A DNA stretch of 64,000 nt, taken from contig CAVZRO010000001.1 of assembly GCA_963777625.1 (NCBI GenBank), forward strand, positions 186,001 to 250,000, given 5' to 3'. A program made the position numbers and the translations under genes. Below the pieces are notes generated by a model. The model did no database searches, had not been told where the DNA came from, and saw only the letters and a program-made list of their open reading frames with translations. Numbering within the stretch: the stretch's first letter is position 1; each line of letters begins with the position of its first letter. The DNA is from DATDIC01 sp963777625 (lineage in GTDB: Bacteria > Pseudomonadota > Alphaproteobacteria > Acetobacterales > Acetobacteraceae). Shown piece after piece: positions 43,973 to 52,916 of the stretch.

Positions 43973-44946
43973 AGCCGCGCCATCTTGCCGGCGCGACGTC
44001 GCCGCCGGCCGACCCGTATGACGCCGATATCGTCATCCTCGCACTCGACCGGCTGGTGGAGACCGAAGCGGCGATCGCGTCGGCGCTGGCGCAGACCGGT
44101 ATCATCCGTCACCTTACGGTGGTCGATCAGGGCTCTGCGCCGGCGGTGGTGGCCCGTCTGATGGAGATCGTGCATGGCCGGCAGGATGCCACGCTGGTCT
44201 CGCTCGGGGCCAACGCCGGCGTGCCGGCGGGGCGCAACGTCGGCAGCTCATTCGGGCATGGACGCGCGATCGTGGCGCTGGACAACGATGCTGAATTTGC
44301 CACCACGACGACCGTGCGAAGCGCCGTCGCGGCGATCGATCAGGATCCTGGCCTTGCCGCGATCGGGTTTCGCATCGTCGAGCACGCGACCGGACGCGAC
44401 GATCTTTCCTCCTGGGGTTATCCGACCGCGTTGCTGCCCCGTACCGGCGACACGTTCGCGGCGGTGACGTTCGTCGGCGCGGGGCACGCCATCCGCCGCG
44501 CCGCCTGGGAACAGGCCGGCGGTTACGACGCCGCGCTGTTCTTCTGCTGGGAAGAATATGATTTCTGCCTGCGCGCGATCCAGCGGGCCTGGCAGGTGCG
44601 CTACCGTGGCGACATCGTCGTTCGCCACAAGGTCAGCGCGGAGCGGCGGGTCGCCTGGTCAGGGGACCGCTGGTTCCATTTCGTACGCAACCGCCTGTTC
44701 ATCGAGCGGAAATGGGGCGCTTCCTGGCCCCGGCTGGCACCCCGGGTCGTTGGCTACGCGATCCGGGGCATGGGTCACGGGCACATCAGCGCCACCGTGC
44801 GCGCGGTCGTGGCTGCCGCGGATCTGGGTCGCACAGCCCAGCCTCAGCTCCTGTCGGATCCGGCCCGGCACTATCTTGCAATCAACGACCGCGCGCACCG
44901 CAGTTCCTTGCAGCGGCGCTTCGGGTCGGTGCCGACCGGCGGTTAG
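43969..44946 (+). CDS. GT2-family glycosyltransferase
   Basis: 325 residues. DADIVILALDRLVETEAAI then TVVDQGSAPAVVARL, ANAGVPAGRNVG, IVALDNDAEF (DxD-like metal site) and the acceptor-region WEEYDFCLRAIQRAW are typical of family 2 enzymes adding sugars to a glycan chain. The ATG lies inside the previous gene's TGA. It is the last gene of the short polysaccharide set before the IS cluster. The sugar donor cannot be predicted. Confidence 0.87.
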   Translation: MKPRHLAGATSPPADPYDADIVILALDRLVETEAAIASALAQTGIIRHLTVVDQGSAPAVVARLMEIVHGRQDATLVSLGANAGVPAGRNVGSSFGHGRAIVALDNDAEFATTTTVRSAVAAIDQDPGLAAIGFRIVEHATGRDDLSSWGYPTALLPRTGDTFAAVTFVGAGHAIRRAAWEQAGGYDAALFFCWEEYDFCLRAIQRAWQVRYRGDIVVRHKVSAERRVAWSGDRWFHFVRNRLFIERKWGASWPRLAPRVVGYAIRGMGHGHISATVRAVVAAADLGRTAQPQLLSDPARHYLAINDRAHRSSLQRRFGSVPTGG

Positions 44947-45124
44947 CCTGCGCCCATCCCGCGTCATTCCCGCATGCGAGCCTGTGAAAGAATTGGCATT
45001 CCCTGGCGAAATCGGATTTGCTGGCGTCGATGAGTGACTCGGGGACATCGATGGCAGTGCGTTACCTGCGGCCGCAGCGAAACCAGCCGAGCTGGGAGTT
45101 TGTCGATCTGGAAGGCCTGCTGGC

Positions 45125-45258
45125 AAACTCTATGATACCATCGATGCCTTGCAAAACGATCTTGATGAGTGGATGCAGGACTACAACGAGCACCGCACCC
45201 ATCAGGGCCGCTACTGCTTCGGAAAACCCAGTTGCAGACCTTCCTTGACGCCGCCCGA
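45125..45258 (+). pseudogene. C-terminal scrap of an IS481-type transposase
   Basis: LYDTIDALQNDLDEWMQDYN and HRTHQGRYCFGK, followed one frame over by LQTFLDAARQLAG, match the end of IS481/IS3-like integrase-fold transposases. Only about 45 codons remain. It abuts an IS630 fragment in opposite orientation. Confidence 0.65.
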
Positions 45259-45522
45259 CAGCTTGCGGGTTGCCCCCGGACGGGCCGCCTCGCTGAGCGC
45301 TCGCTCCAGGTTGCCTTGCACAAAGCGCCGCTTGGTCCGGTAGATCGTCGATCCGCCGACCGAGAGGCTGCTTGCGATCACATCGTCACCGACACCAGCG
45401 TCGGCCGCCAGCAGGATCTGCGCCCGCTTGATCTTGCGCGCCGCGTGCTTGCCGCCATTGAGCAACGCCATGAGTTGTGCACGCTCGATGTCGCTCAGAT
45501 CGACCCGGTATCGTAGGTTCAT
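45259..45522 (-). pseudogene. N-terminal fragment of IS630 transposase
   Basis: MNLRYRVDLSDIERAQLMAL through ARPGATRKLSG, nearly identical to the first 85 residues of the intact transposase at 46991-48121, then cut off by the IS481 scrap. Helix-turn-helix region only. Confidence 0.8.
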
Positions 45523-45547
45523 GGCTGATCCCCCGCTGTTGAGGACC

Positions 45548-45850
45548 ATGATGAATTGAGCCGCTGATTCGCGACGAGTTTTCACACCAAGGCAGGGCCA
45601 GTATCTGGCGTTCATTCACGCCTATACGCTGCTGAACGGACGGCCACCGGCGGAGGCGGACATGATCCAGTTCTTCCGGGTGACACCCCCGACCGTTCAC
45701 CAGATGGTGCTCAGCCTCGAGAAGGCTCGGCTGATCTCACGCAAACCAGGGGTTCCGCGGAGTATCGCGATCCTGCTCGAACGGTCGGCCTTGCCAGAAC
45801 TAAGTCCGAGGGACGCTCAACCAGTCAAAACCACTGTGACGAGGTACTAG
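45548..45850 (+). pseudogene. IS630-associated winged-helix (LexA-N-like) gene, nonsense-mutated
   Basis: Divergent from the transposase fragment. After a TGA at 45557-45559 (cga in the sister copy) it reads FTPRQGQYLAFIHAYTLLNG, PPAEADMIQFFRVTPPTVHQ and MVLSLEKARLISRKPGVPRS, a LexA N-terminal-type winged helix. The stop TAG is part of the IS end ctgtgacgaggtactag. Probably an accessory regulator of this IS630 type. Confidence 0.65.
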
Positions 45851-45892
45851 TAGAATTTTTCTCATTGGTCCTCGACGGGAAGGTTTGCCCTC

Positions 45893-46090
45893 GTCACAGT
45901 GATTTCGAACTCTTGGCGGTGTCTGGATATGGCTCGGGCGAGCTTCTGGCGCGCCTGCTGGGTCGTGAACTTCGATTTGATGCGTGCGCCCGAAGCGTTG
46001 CGCTGGCGCTGACATGCCGCAAGTTGCGTGATGAGAACGGCGCGGATCACCGATGCGCCGGTCCAGGCACTGGCGGCGCTAGCACGCCGA
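45893..46090 (-). pseudogene. C-terminal fragment of IS630 transposase
   Basis: Starts with the IS end cctcgtcacagtgatt and encodes, on the minus strand, LAACQRQRNASGARIKSKFT then QQARQKLARA, matching the last 60 residues of the intact copy. It belongs to a different insertion from the N-terminal fragment to its left, because the order is reversed. Confidence 0.75.
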
Positions 46091-46109
46091 TCTCGATCGC
46101 CACCATACT

Positions 46110-46700
46110 CGGCCAACTGGCGTGCACTATCTATCAAAAATCTCGAACGATCCCCGCTTCGAGGAGAAATTCTGGGATGTGATCGGGCTGTATCTCAATC
46201 CGCCCACCAAGGCGCTGGTGCTGTGCTGCGACGAGAAGAGCCAGTGCCAGGCTCTCGAACGTACCCAGTTGGGTCTGCCGCTGGCGCCGAAGCGACCGCC
46301 CACGATGACGCACGACTATGTCCGTCATGGCACGGTGACGTTGTTCGCCGCGCTCAGCCAGTTGACCGGGAAGCTGATAACCCGCACCGAGGCGAGCCAC
46401 ACCCATGTGGAATGGCTGCGGTTCCTCAAGCAGATCGATCGCGAGACACCGCGCGAACTCGACCTGCATCTGATCGCCGACAACTACGCCACGCACAAAC
46501 ACCCGAAGGTGCGGGCATGGCTGAAGGCAAACACCTACGCGCTTCACGATCCGTCACCTCCACCTGGCGTCCTGGTATCTGTGCGCTTCTTCGAAACACG
46601 ACCTGACCGGCGATGTCATTCGCGCCGGCAGCTAATCGCATTCGGTTAAAATCTGAACTGATCCGCGACATCAAGGCCAATATAAACTCGCCCAGCGCAG
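46110..46700 (+). pseudogene. Fragment of a second IS630-type transposase
   Basis: SNDPRFEEKFWDVIGLYLNP, ALVLCCDEKSQCQALERTQ, HDYVRHGTVTLFAALSQLTG and DLHLIADNYATHKHPKVRAW carry the first two catalytic Asp residues of another IS630 subgroup. After residue 135 the frame breaks (YALHDPSPPPGVL where a HLHFTP motif is expected), and LTGDVIRAGS-like and LIRDIKANI-like pieces follow in other frames. Confidence 0.75.
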
Positions 46701-46844
46701 CCGATCAACTGTGGCGAGAGGGCGCTCCTCGCAAATCAAACGCACGCGGGCGCTTCGAGATCAGCTTATTGAGCATAGAGGTCAGGCACATCCTCCATCA
46801 GTGTCGATGGTTGAGCGTCCATCGGACTTTCTGCGCAAGGCCGA

Positions 46845-46962
46845 CCATCATGTCCGCCTCCGCCGGTGGCCGTCCGTTCAGCAGCGTATAGGCGTGAATG
46901 AACGCCAGATACTGGCCCTGCTTTGGTGTGAAAACTCGTCGCGAATCAGCGGCTCGATTCAT
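46845..46962 (-). pseudogene. Truncated IS630-associated winged-helix gene
   Basis: MNRAADSRRVFTPKQGQYLA and FIHAYTLLNGRPPAEADM, then the sequence leaves the family at about 46845. Divergent from the intact IS630 transposase. It shows that the left end of that element has been lost. Confidence 0.65.
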
Positions 46963-46990
46963 CGTGGTCCTCAACAGCGGGGGATCAGCC

Positions 46991-48121
46991 ATGAACCTAC
47001 GATACCGGGTCGATCTGAGCGACATCGAGCGCGCACAACTCACGGCGTTGCTCAATGGCGGCAAGCACGCGGCGCGCAAGATCAAGCGGGCGCAGATCCT
47101 GTTGGCGGCCGACGCTGGTGTCGGTGACGAGGTGATCGCAAGCAGCCTCTCGGTCGGTGGATCGACGGTCTACCGGACCAAGCGGCGCTTTGTGCAAGGC
47201 AACCTGGAGCGGGCGCTCAGCGAGGCGGCCCGTCCGGGGGCAACCCGCAAGCTGTCGGGCAAGGAGACCGCGCTGCTGATTGCCACCGCCTGCTCCAGCC
47301 CGCCCGAGGGGCGCAAGCGCTGGACGCTGGAACTGCTGGCCGGAGCGATGGTCCGACTGACCGAACATGAAGGGGTGTCGCGTGAGACGGTGCGCCGGCG
47401 CCTCGCCGAGGACGATCTGAAGCCGTGGCGGCGGGACATGTGGTGCATTCCGCAGGTCGATGGCAGCTACGTCGCGCGGATGGAGGATGTGCTTGACCTC
47501 TATGCTGAAGAGGCTGATCCGAAGCGCCCGGTGGTTTGCTTCGATGAGAGCCCGACACAGTTGATCGGCGAGGTGCGCGAGTCGATCCCGGCGGAGCCGG
47601 GTCAGCCAGAGCGTTACGATTGTGAGTATCGCCGGAATGGCACCGCCAATCTGTTCGTGTTTCTTGATGCGCACAGATCCTGGCGCCATGTGAAGGTGAC
47701 CGATCGGCGAACCGCGCAAGATTTTGCCGTCTGCATGCGCGATCTGGCCGACATCCACTATCCGGATGCGGACCAGATCCGCGTCGTGATGGACAATCTT
47801 TCGACCCACACCGCCGGCGCTCTGTACGAAGCATTCCCAGCACCCGAAGCACACCGCATTCTTCGGCGGCTGGAGTTTCATTACACACCCAAGCACGCCA
47901 GTTGGCTGAATATGGTGGAGATCGAGATCGGCGTGCTGCGCGGCCAGTGCCTGGACCGGCGCATCGGTGATCCGGCCGTCCTCAACACCCAACTTGCGGC
48001 ATGGCAGCGCCAGCGCAACGCATCGGGCGCGCGCATCAAATGGAAGTTCACGACCCAGAAGGCGCGCCAGAAGCTCGCCCGAGCCTATCCAGACACCGCC
48101 AAAGAGTTGAAATCACTGTGA
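46991..48121 (+). CDS. IS630-family transposase, intact
   Basis: 376 residues. MNLRYRVDLSDIERAQLTAL opens the helix-turn-helix region (IASSLSVGGSTVYRTKRRF). The DDE domain shows VVCFDESPTQLIGEV, IRVVMDNLSTHTAGALY and FHYTPKHASWLNMVEIEIGV. No frame breaks. An upstream ATG at 46898 is less likely because the sister fragments also start at MNLRYR. It could act in trans on other copies of the same family. Confidence 0.9.
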   Translation: MNLRYRVDLSDIERAQLTALLNGGKHAARKIKRAQILLAADAGVGDEVIASSLSVGGSTVYRTKRRFVQGNLERALSEAARPGATRKLSGKETALLIATACSSPPEGRKRWTLELLAGAMVRLTEHEGVSRETVRRRLAEDDLKPWRRDMWCIPQVDGSYVARMEDVLDLYAEEADPKRPVVCFDESPTQLIGEVRESIPAEPGQPERYDCEYRRNGTANLFVFLDAHRSWRHVKVTDRRTAQDFAVCMRDLADIHYPDADQIRVVMDNLSTHTAGALYEAFPAPEAHRILRRLEFHYTPKHASWLNMVEIEIGVLRGQCLDRRIGDPAVLNTQLAAWQRQRNASGARIKWKFTTQKARQKLARAYPDTAKELKSL

Positions 48122-48233
48122 CGAGGTACTAGCAGTATAGTCGGCGATCTCGGACGCTGCCGGTTAGTACCATAGGGGTACGCGTCGGCGTATTTTTGGT
48201 TTCTCTGGTGGCTCAAATATGCCAGGAAGTTAC

Positions 48234-49196
48234 TCACCCCTCCGCCTCCTCCCGCCCATACGCCAGCAGCAGCACCAATATGATCACCCCGTACACAATA
48301 CTTCTTCCATAGTCCGGCATGTTCAGCGCCAGCAGCACGCTCACCAGCGCGACCAGCGTCACCGACCCGGCGACCACGCCCACGTAACTCCCCCGCCCGC
48401 CCAGGATATATACCCCCCCAATCACCACAGCCGCGATCGACTGGAACAGGTACGGATCCCCCATCCCCAGCGCCGCCTGCCCGCCGAACCCCACCAGCAT
48501 GATCCCCGCCAGCGCGGAGAACACCCCGCTCAGCGCATACAGCGCCACCGTCACCGCCCCCACCCGAATCCCCGCCAGGTAGCTCACCCGCGCGCTGTTC
48601 CCCACCGCATAGGTCGCCCGCCCGAACACCGTGAACGCCAGCGCGAACGACAGCACCAGTATCACCAGCAACCACACATACAGCACCGCCGGCACGCCCA
48701 GCAGATGCCCGTGCACCGCGCCCTGGATCAGCGGCGGCGCATAGGCGGCGCACGCCCCGCAGGTCATGCCGCTGGAAAGCCCCAGCGTCAGCCCCTCCAT
48801 GATGCCGTTCATCGCCAGCGTCATCACCACCGCCGGCACGCCGAACAGCGCCACGCCCACGCCGCTCACCGCGCCCACCAGCGCGCCCATCCCCAGCGTC
48901 ACCGCCAGCCCCAGCGCCAGCCGGCTGTCCGCCCCGCCCGTGCTGGTCACCAGCAGGATCGCCGCGGCGTTCAGCACCCAGGGCACCGACAGATCGATGC
49001 CGCCCACCAGGATCACGAACATCTGCCCCGCCGCGACGAACCCCACGAACGAGGCCACCACCAGCACCGACTCGATCCCCTGCCCGCTGGCGAATCCGGG
49101 CCGCACCACCTGCCCCACCACGAACAGCAGCACCGCCGCGACCGCGGCATACAGCACGCGCCGCTGGTCGCGCCCGATCGCCCGCACGCCCATCAT
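48234..49196 (-). CDS. Sugar ABC transporter permease 2 (CUT2/RbsC type)
   Basis: Inner-membrane permease of about 320 residues with repeated hydrophobic helices. VILVGGIDLSVPWVLNAAAI is the typical RbsC-family signature and GGVYILGGRGSYVGVVAGS the EAA-like coupling region. The start ATG overlaps the previous gene's stop (ATGA). Last gene of the four-gene minus-strand importer operon. Confidence 0.88.
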   Translation of the reverse strand: MMGVRAIGRDQRRVLYAAVAAVLLFVVGQVVRPGFASGQGIESVLVVASFVGFVAAGQMFVILVGGIDLSVPWVLNAAAILLVTSTGGADSRLALGLAVTLGMGALVGAVSGVGVALFGVPAVVMTLAMNGIMEGLTLGLSSGMTCGACAAYAPPLIQGAVHGHLLGVPAVLYVWLLVILVLSFALAFTVFGRATYAVGNSARVSYLAGIRVGAVTVALYALSGVFSALAGIMLVGFGGQAALGMGDPYLFQSIAAVVIGGVYILGGRGSYVGVVAGSVTLVALVSVLLALNMPDYGRSIVYGVIILVLLLAYGREEAEG

Positions 49197-50179
49197 CGGC
49201 GCACCAACCGGCCGATCCCGTTGGCCGCCAGCACCGCGACCACCAGGAACAGTCCCTCGTAAAACGCCTGGTACAGCGGATCGATATGCGCAAAGAACAG
49301 GATATTGACGATCATGTTGATGACAAACGCTCCCATGATCGCGCCCACCGCGCTGCCGCGCCCGCCGAACAAGCTGACGCCGCCCAGCACCACCGCGACG
49401 ATCGAGGTCAGCGTGAACCCGTTGCCCGTGGTCGCATCTCCGGCGGTGGCGCTGGCGGCCAGGAACAACCCCGCCGCGGCGGACAACACCCCGCTCAGCA
49501 CATAGGCCAGGATCAACGTCCGACGCGCCGCGATGCCGTTGGCCTGCGCCGCCGGCGGGTCGTTGCCGATCGCGTACACCGAAACGCCCAGCCGGGTGCG
49601 CCGGAACATCGTCCACCCGCCGGCCAGCAGCACGACATAGACCAGCGACCACGGGCCGGCAGTATTGGCGAGCACCGCGGTATACACATCCGGCACCTGC
49701 CCGCCCGGCTGCGGCAGCACGCGGATCGCCACACCCTGATAGATGGAAAGTGTCGCCAGCGTCACCAGTATCGGCTGCAACCGGCCGATGCCCACCAGCA
49801 GCCCGTTCACCAGCCCGCACGCCGCGCCGATCAGCAGCACGATCACCGACCACAGCACCATGCTGCCCGCCGATCCACCCAGCGTGATCGCCGCGGTGGC
49901 ATTGGTCAGGTCGATGATGCCGCCCACCGACAGGTCGATGCCGCGCGTCAGCACCACCAATGTCTGCGCCATGCCCGCCAGCACCAGCGGCATCGTGTTG
50001 TTGACGGTGGACGTCACCTCGAACCCGCCCGGCAGCCGCTGCTGCTGCGCATAGAACACGCCGCAATAAGCCAGCACGCAGGCAGCGAGCAGGAACACGG
50101 CCAGCTCCAGGCCGATATTCTGCGCCAGCAGATGCGCCCGGCGACTCCGGCGCGTGGCGTCAGGCAGCGATGCGCTCAT
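49193..50179 (-). CDS. Sugar ABC transporter permease 1 (CUT2/RbsC type)
   Basis: 328 residues. VVLTRGIDLSVGGIIDLTNA and VLGGVSLFGGRGSAVGAIMG are the RbsC-type signatures. The N-terminus from MSASLPDATRRSRRAHLL is cytoplasmic, followed by about nine helices. The ATG at 50179 lies inside the 3' end of the ATPase gene, so the genes are translationally coupled. It forms a heterodimer with the next permease. Confidence 0.88.
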   Translation of the reverse strand: MSASLPDATRRSRRAHLLAQNIGLELAVFLLAACVLAYCGVFYAQQQRLPGGFEVTSTVNNTMPLVLAGMAQTLVVLTRGIDLSVGGIIDLTNATAAITLGGSAGSMVLWSVIVLLIGAACGLVNGLLVGIGRLQPILVTLATLSIYQGVAIRVLPQPGGQVPDVYTAVLANTAGPWSLVYVVLLAGGWTMFRRTRLGVSVYAIGNDPPAAQANGIAARRTLILAYVLSGVLSAAAGLFLAASATAGDATTGNGFTLTSIVAVVLGGVSLFGGRGSAVGAIMGAFVINMIVNILFFAHIDPLYQAFYEGLFLVVAVLAANGIGRLVRR

Positions 50180-51680
50180 GGATCGCTGCGGCGACGATCT
50201 GCTCGGCGGTGATATCCGGCGCAACCAGCTCGGCGGCGATGCGGCCCTCGCGCATCACCAGCACGCGGTGGCACAGCTCGGCCAGCTCCTGCGCGTCGCT
50301 AGAATAGAACAGGATTCCCCTGCCCTCCCCGGCCAGGCGGATCATGAGCTGGTAGATCTCGTGCTTGGTGGCGACATCCACGCCGCGCGTCACGTCGTAC
50401 AGCAGCAGCACGCGCGGGTCGGGCAGCAGCCAGCGGCCGAGCAGCACCTTCTGCTGGTTGCCGCCGGACAAGGCGCCCACCTTGCTGCCGATGCCGGCGG
50501 TGCGGACGGCCAGGCGCTGCACCATCTCCTCCGCCACCCGCCGCTCCTGCCGGCGACGCAGCACGCCGGCGCGGGAAATGCGATCGAGGATCGACAAGGT
50601 CAGGTTGTCGCGCACGCTCATGCCCAGCAGCAGACCTTCGGTCTTGCGGTCCTCCGGCACGAAAGCCAGACCGTTGGCGCGCCGTTTCGCCTCGCGCGGG
50701 CTGCGGATACGCACTGGGCGGCCGTCGATCGCGATGCGGCCGGCGCTGGCGCGCTCGGCGCCGAACAGCACCAGGAACAGCTCCCGATGGCCCTGGCCGG
50801 CCAGACCGCCGACGCCGAGTATCTCCCCGGGCCGCAGCTCGAAATCCACCCCCTGCACGCGCGGTCCGGACAGGCCCTGTACGCGCAGCATCGGCGCCCC
50901 AACCGGCGCCGGCGGACGCGCCGGAAACAGCGTGTCGAGCCGCTGGCCGGTCATCAGCGTCACCGCCTCGCTCTCATCCAGCTCGGTGAAGGTGCCGACA
51001 TCGCGGCCATTGCGGAACACGGTGATGCGGTCGGCGATGCTCTGCACCTCGTTCCAGCGATGCGAGGTGAACACCACGCACGCGCCACGGTCGCGCAGCA
51101 CGCGGATCTGCGCGAACAGCCAGGACACTTCGCGTTCCACCAGCGAGGAGGTGGGTTCGTCCAGGAACAGGATGTCGGGCTCATGCGACAAGGCGCGCAC
51201 GATCTCCACGATCTGCCGCTGCGCGAGCGAGATGTCCTCGATCAGCGCCAGCGGGTCGATATGGAAGATCCCCATGTCGGCCAGCAGCTTTTCGGCGGCA
51301 ACACCCATGCGCCGATGGTTGATCACGCCGAGCGGGCCGCGCGGCTCGCGCCCCAGCAGCAGGTTCTCGGCCACCGTCATGCCGGGAAACAGCATCAGCT
51401 CCTGGAACACGGTCCAGGCGCCGAGCCGGTGCGCGTGTTCCGGCCCGGACAGCCGTACCTCCTTGCCGGCCAGCCGGATGATGCCGGAATCGGGCTGCAG
51501 CCGGCCGCCGAGCAGCTTGATCATGGTGCTCTTGCCGGCACCGTTTTCGCCCACCAGCGCGTGCACCTCACCGGCGGACGCGGCAAAGGACGCGTTGTCG
51601 AGCGCATGCACGCCGCCGAAGGATTTCGACAGCCCGGCGCCCTCCACGCGCAGGGCGCCGGGCGATCTGGGTGACGTCAT
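50160..51680 (-). CDS. Sugar ABC transporter ATP-binding protein (RbsA type, two NBDs)
   Basis: 506 residues, tandem nucleotide-binding domains. First NBD: Walker A GENGAGKS, signature ISLAQRQIVEIVRAL, Walker B DILFLDEPTSSL. Second NBD: degenerate Walker A region GVGGLAGQGHRELF, signature LSGGNQQKVLLGRWL and VLLLYDVTRGVDV, where the usual Walker B Glu is Val, Thr-rich as in many RbsA second domains. Energises import by the two permeases. The ATG at 51680 overlaps the stop of the binding-protein gene. Confidence 0.9.
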   Translation of the reverse strand: MTSPRSPGALRVEGAGLSKSFGGVHALDNASFAASAGEVHALVGENGAGKSTMIKLLGGRLQPDSGIIRLAGKEVRLSGPEHAHRLGAWTVFQELMLFPGMTVAENLLLGREPRGPLGVINHRRMGVAAEKLLADMGIFHIDPLALIEDISLAQRQIVEIVRALSHEPDILFLDEPTSSLVEREVSWLFAQIRVLRDRGACVVFTSHRWNEVQSIADRITVFRNGRDVGTFTELDESEAVTLMTGQRLDTLFPARPPAPVGAPMLRVQGLSGPRVQGVDFELRPGEILGVGGLAGQGHRELFLVLFGAERASAGRIAIDGRPVRIRSPREAKRRANGLAFVPEDRKTEGLLLGMSVRDNLTLSILDRISRAGVLRRRQERRVAEEMVQRLAVRTAGIGSKVGALSGGNQQKVLLGRWLLPDPRVLLLYDVTRGVDVATKHEIYQLMIRLAGEGRGILFYSSDAQELAELCHRVLVMREGRIAAELVAPDITAEQIVAAAIHERIAA

Positions 51681-52756
51681 GCGGCGGGCAAGGTGACCTT
51701 CAGCGCGCCACTGCACGCCTTGCCGTCCAGCGCCGCCTGCTCGCACAAGGACAGGACGGCATTCGTCCCGGAATCGGTGAAATCGTCGAAGAAACTGTCG
51801 GGCAGGTCCGGGAACACCGTCTCGCCGACCTTCACCGTATCGTTGGTGACGTACGGGAACGGGATGGTGATGTCCTTCTTCGGGTAGCTGCCGTTCAGGA
51901 TCTGGCGCGCCAGCTCCAGCGACACCACCGACAGGAACGGCGGCTGGCCGACCGAGATGCCGTCCACCTTGTGGCCGTTATAGCCGATCATGAATTTGCG
52001 GAAGCCGTTCTCCGCCTCGCCGGCGGTGGGGGGCAGCGGGCGGTTGGCGGCGAGGAACGCTTTCAGCACGCCGTCGGTGCCGCCCTGGCACCAGATGCCG
52101 TCGATCTGCGGCAGCGAGTTCAGCACGGAGGACGTGTTGCGCTCGGCGGTCGAGGAATCCCACATGCCGGTGTAGCGGCTGACCACCTTGATGCCGGGGT
52201 TCTGCTTCCAGACATTGTCGGCGCCCTTGTTGCGGTCCTCGTCCACCGAGGTACCGGCGACGCCGGTCACCATGATCACGTTGCCCTTGCCGTTCAGCTT
52301 CTTGGCCAGCCAGTCGGCCAGCGTCTCGCCGAACTTCACCTGGTCGGTGTTGACCTTCAGCGCCTTGGGCGTGGTGACGATGTTGTCGAAGGAAATCACC
52401 AATATGCCGCGCCCGGCCGCCTGATTGAGAATGCCATTCAGCCCGGTGGGCGAGGCGGCGTCGATGATGATCGCGTCCACCCGCTCGGCGATCAGGTTGG
52501 TCAACTGCTGGGACTGCTTGCTGACATCGTTGCCGGAATTGAACCAGGACCCGTCCACCTGCGACTTGAACGGCTCCATCAGCAGCGCGGCCTTGAAGAC
52601 GTTCTCCATCTCGATGCGCCACTTGTTGCCGATATAGGAGTTGGAGAGCGCGATCTTGTGCTTCTTCTCCGCTCCGAAGGCACGCGCCCCGAAGCTCAGG
52701 CCGGCGAGCCCGGCACCCGTTGTGGCGACCAGCGACCGCCGCGTGATCATTGGCAT
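51677..52756 (-). CDS. Sugar ABC transporter substrate-binding protein
   Basis: 359 residues, periplasmic binding protein type I fold (RbsB/LacI-like). The N-terminus MITRRSLVATTGAGLAGLSF is a twin-arginine-type signal, cut near FGA. KIALSNSYIGNKWRIEMENV, DAIIIDAASPTGLNGI and GNVIMVTGVAGTSVDEDRNK follow family spacing. First gene of the operon, divergent from the SDR gene with 160 bases between. The ligand is unknown, although CUT2 proteins bind monosaccharides or polyols. Confidence 0.88.
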   Translation of the reverse strand: MPMITRRSLVATTGAGLAGLSFGARAFGAEKKHKIALSNSYIGNKWRIEMENVFKAALLMEPFKSQVDGSWFNSGNDVSKQSQQLTNLIAERVDAIIIDAASPTGLNGILNQAAGRGILVISFDNIVTTPKALKVNTDQVKFGETLADWLAKKLNGKGNVIMVTGVAGTSVDEDRNKGADNVWKQNPGIKVVSRYTGMWDSSTAERNTSSVLNSLPQIDGIWCQGGTDGVLKAFLAANRPLPPTAGEAENGFRKFMIGYNGHKVDGISVGQPPFLSVVSLELARQILNGSYPKKDITIPFPYVTNDTVKVGETVFPDLPDSFFDDFTDSGTNAVLSLCEQAALDGKACSGALKVTLPAA

Positions 52757-52916
52757 TTTTTCCTCCCGTCCGATCCGGTATCGCCAGGACAGCTAACGCA
52801 TCGGCACCGCACTGACAACGCGAAGCACCGTGGTCCCCGCCAGGCCATGTCACATGCGTGTGACCCGCGGCGTGCTTTCGACTATGCTCGACGGCATTAG
52901 CGGAAGGACACGCGGC

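Larger units (their letters stand above)
46845..48132 (+). mobile_element. Left-truncated IS630 element with intact transposase
   Basis: The right end is gtgacgaggtactag (to about 48132), the same end as the fragment at 45835-45850. The left end is missing because the divergent winged-helix gene is cut. It may still make transposase but cannot move itself normally. Confidence 0.65.

Noticed and set aside
50154..51674. 506-codon plus-strand frame
   Set aside because: Antisense of the ABC ATPase, which has Walker A, signature and Walker B motifs on the minus strand.
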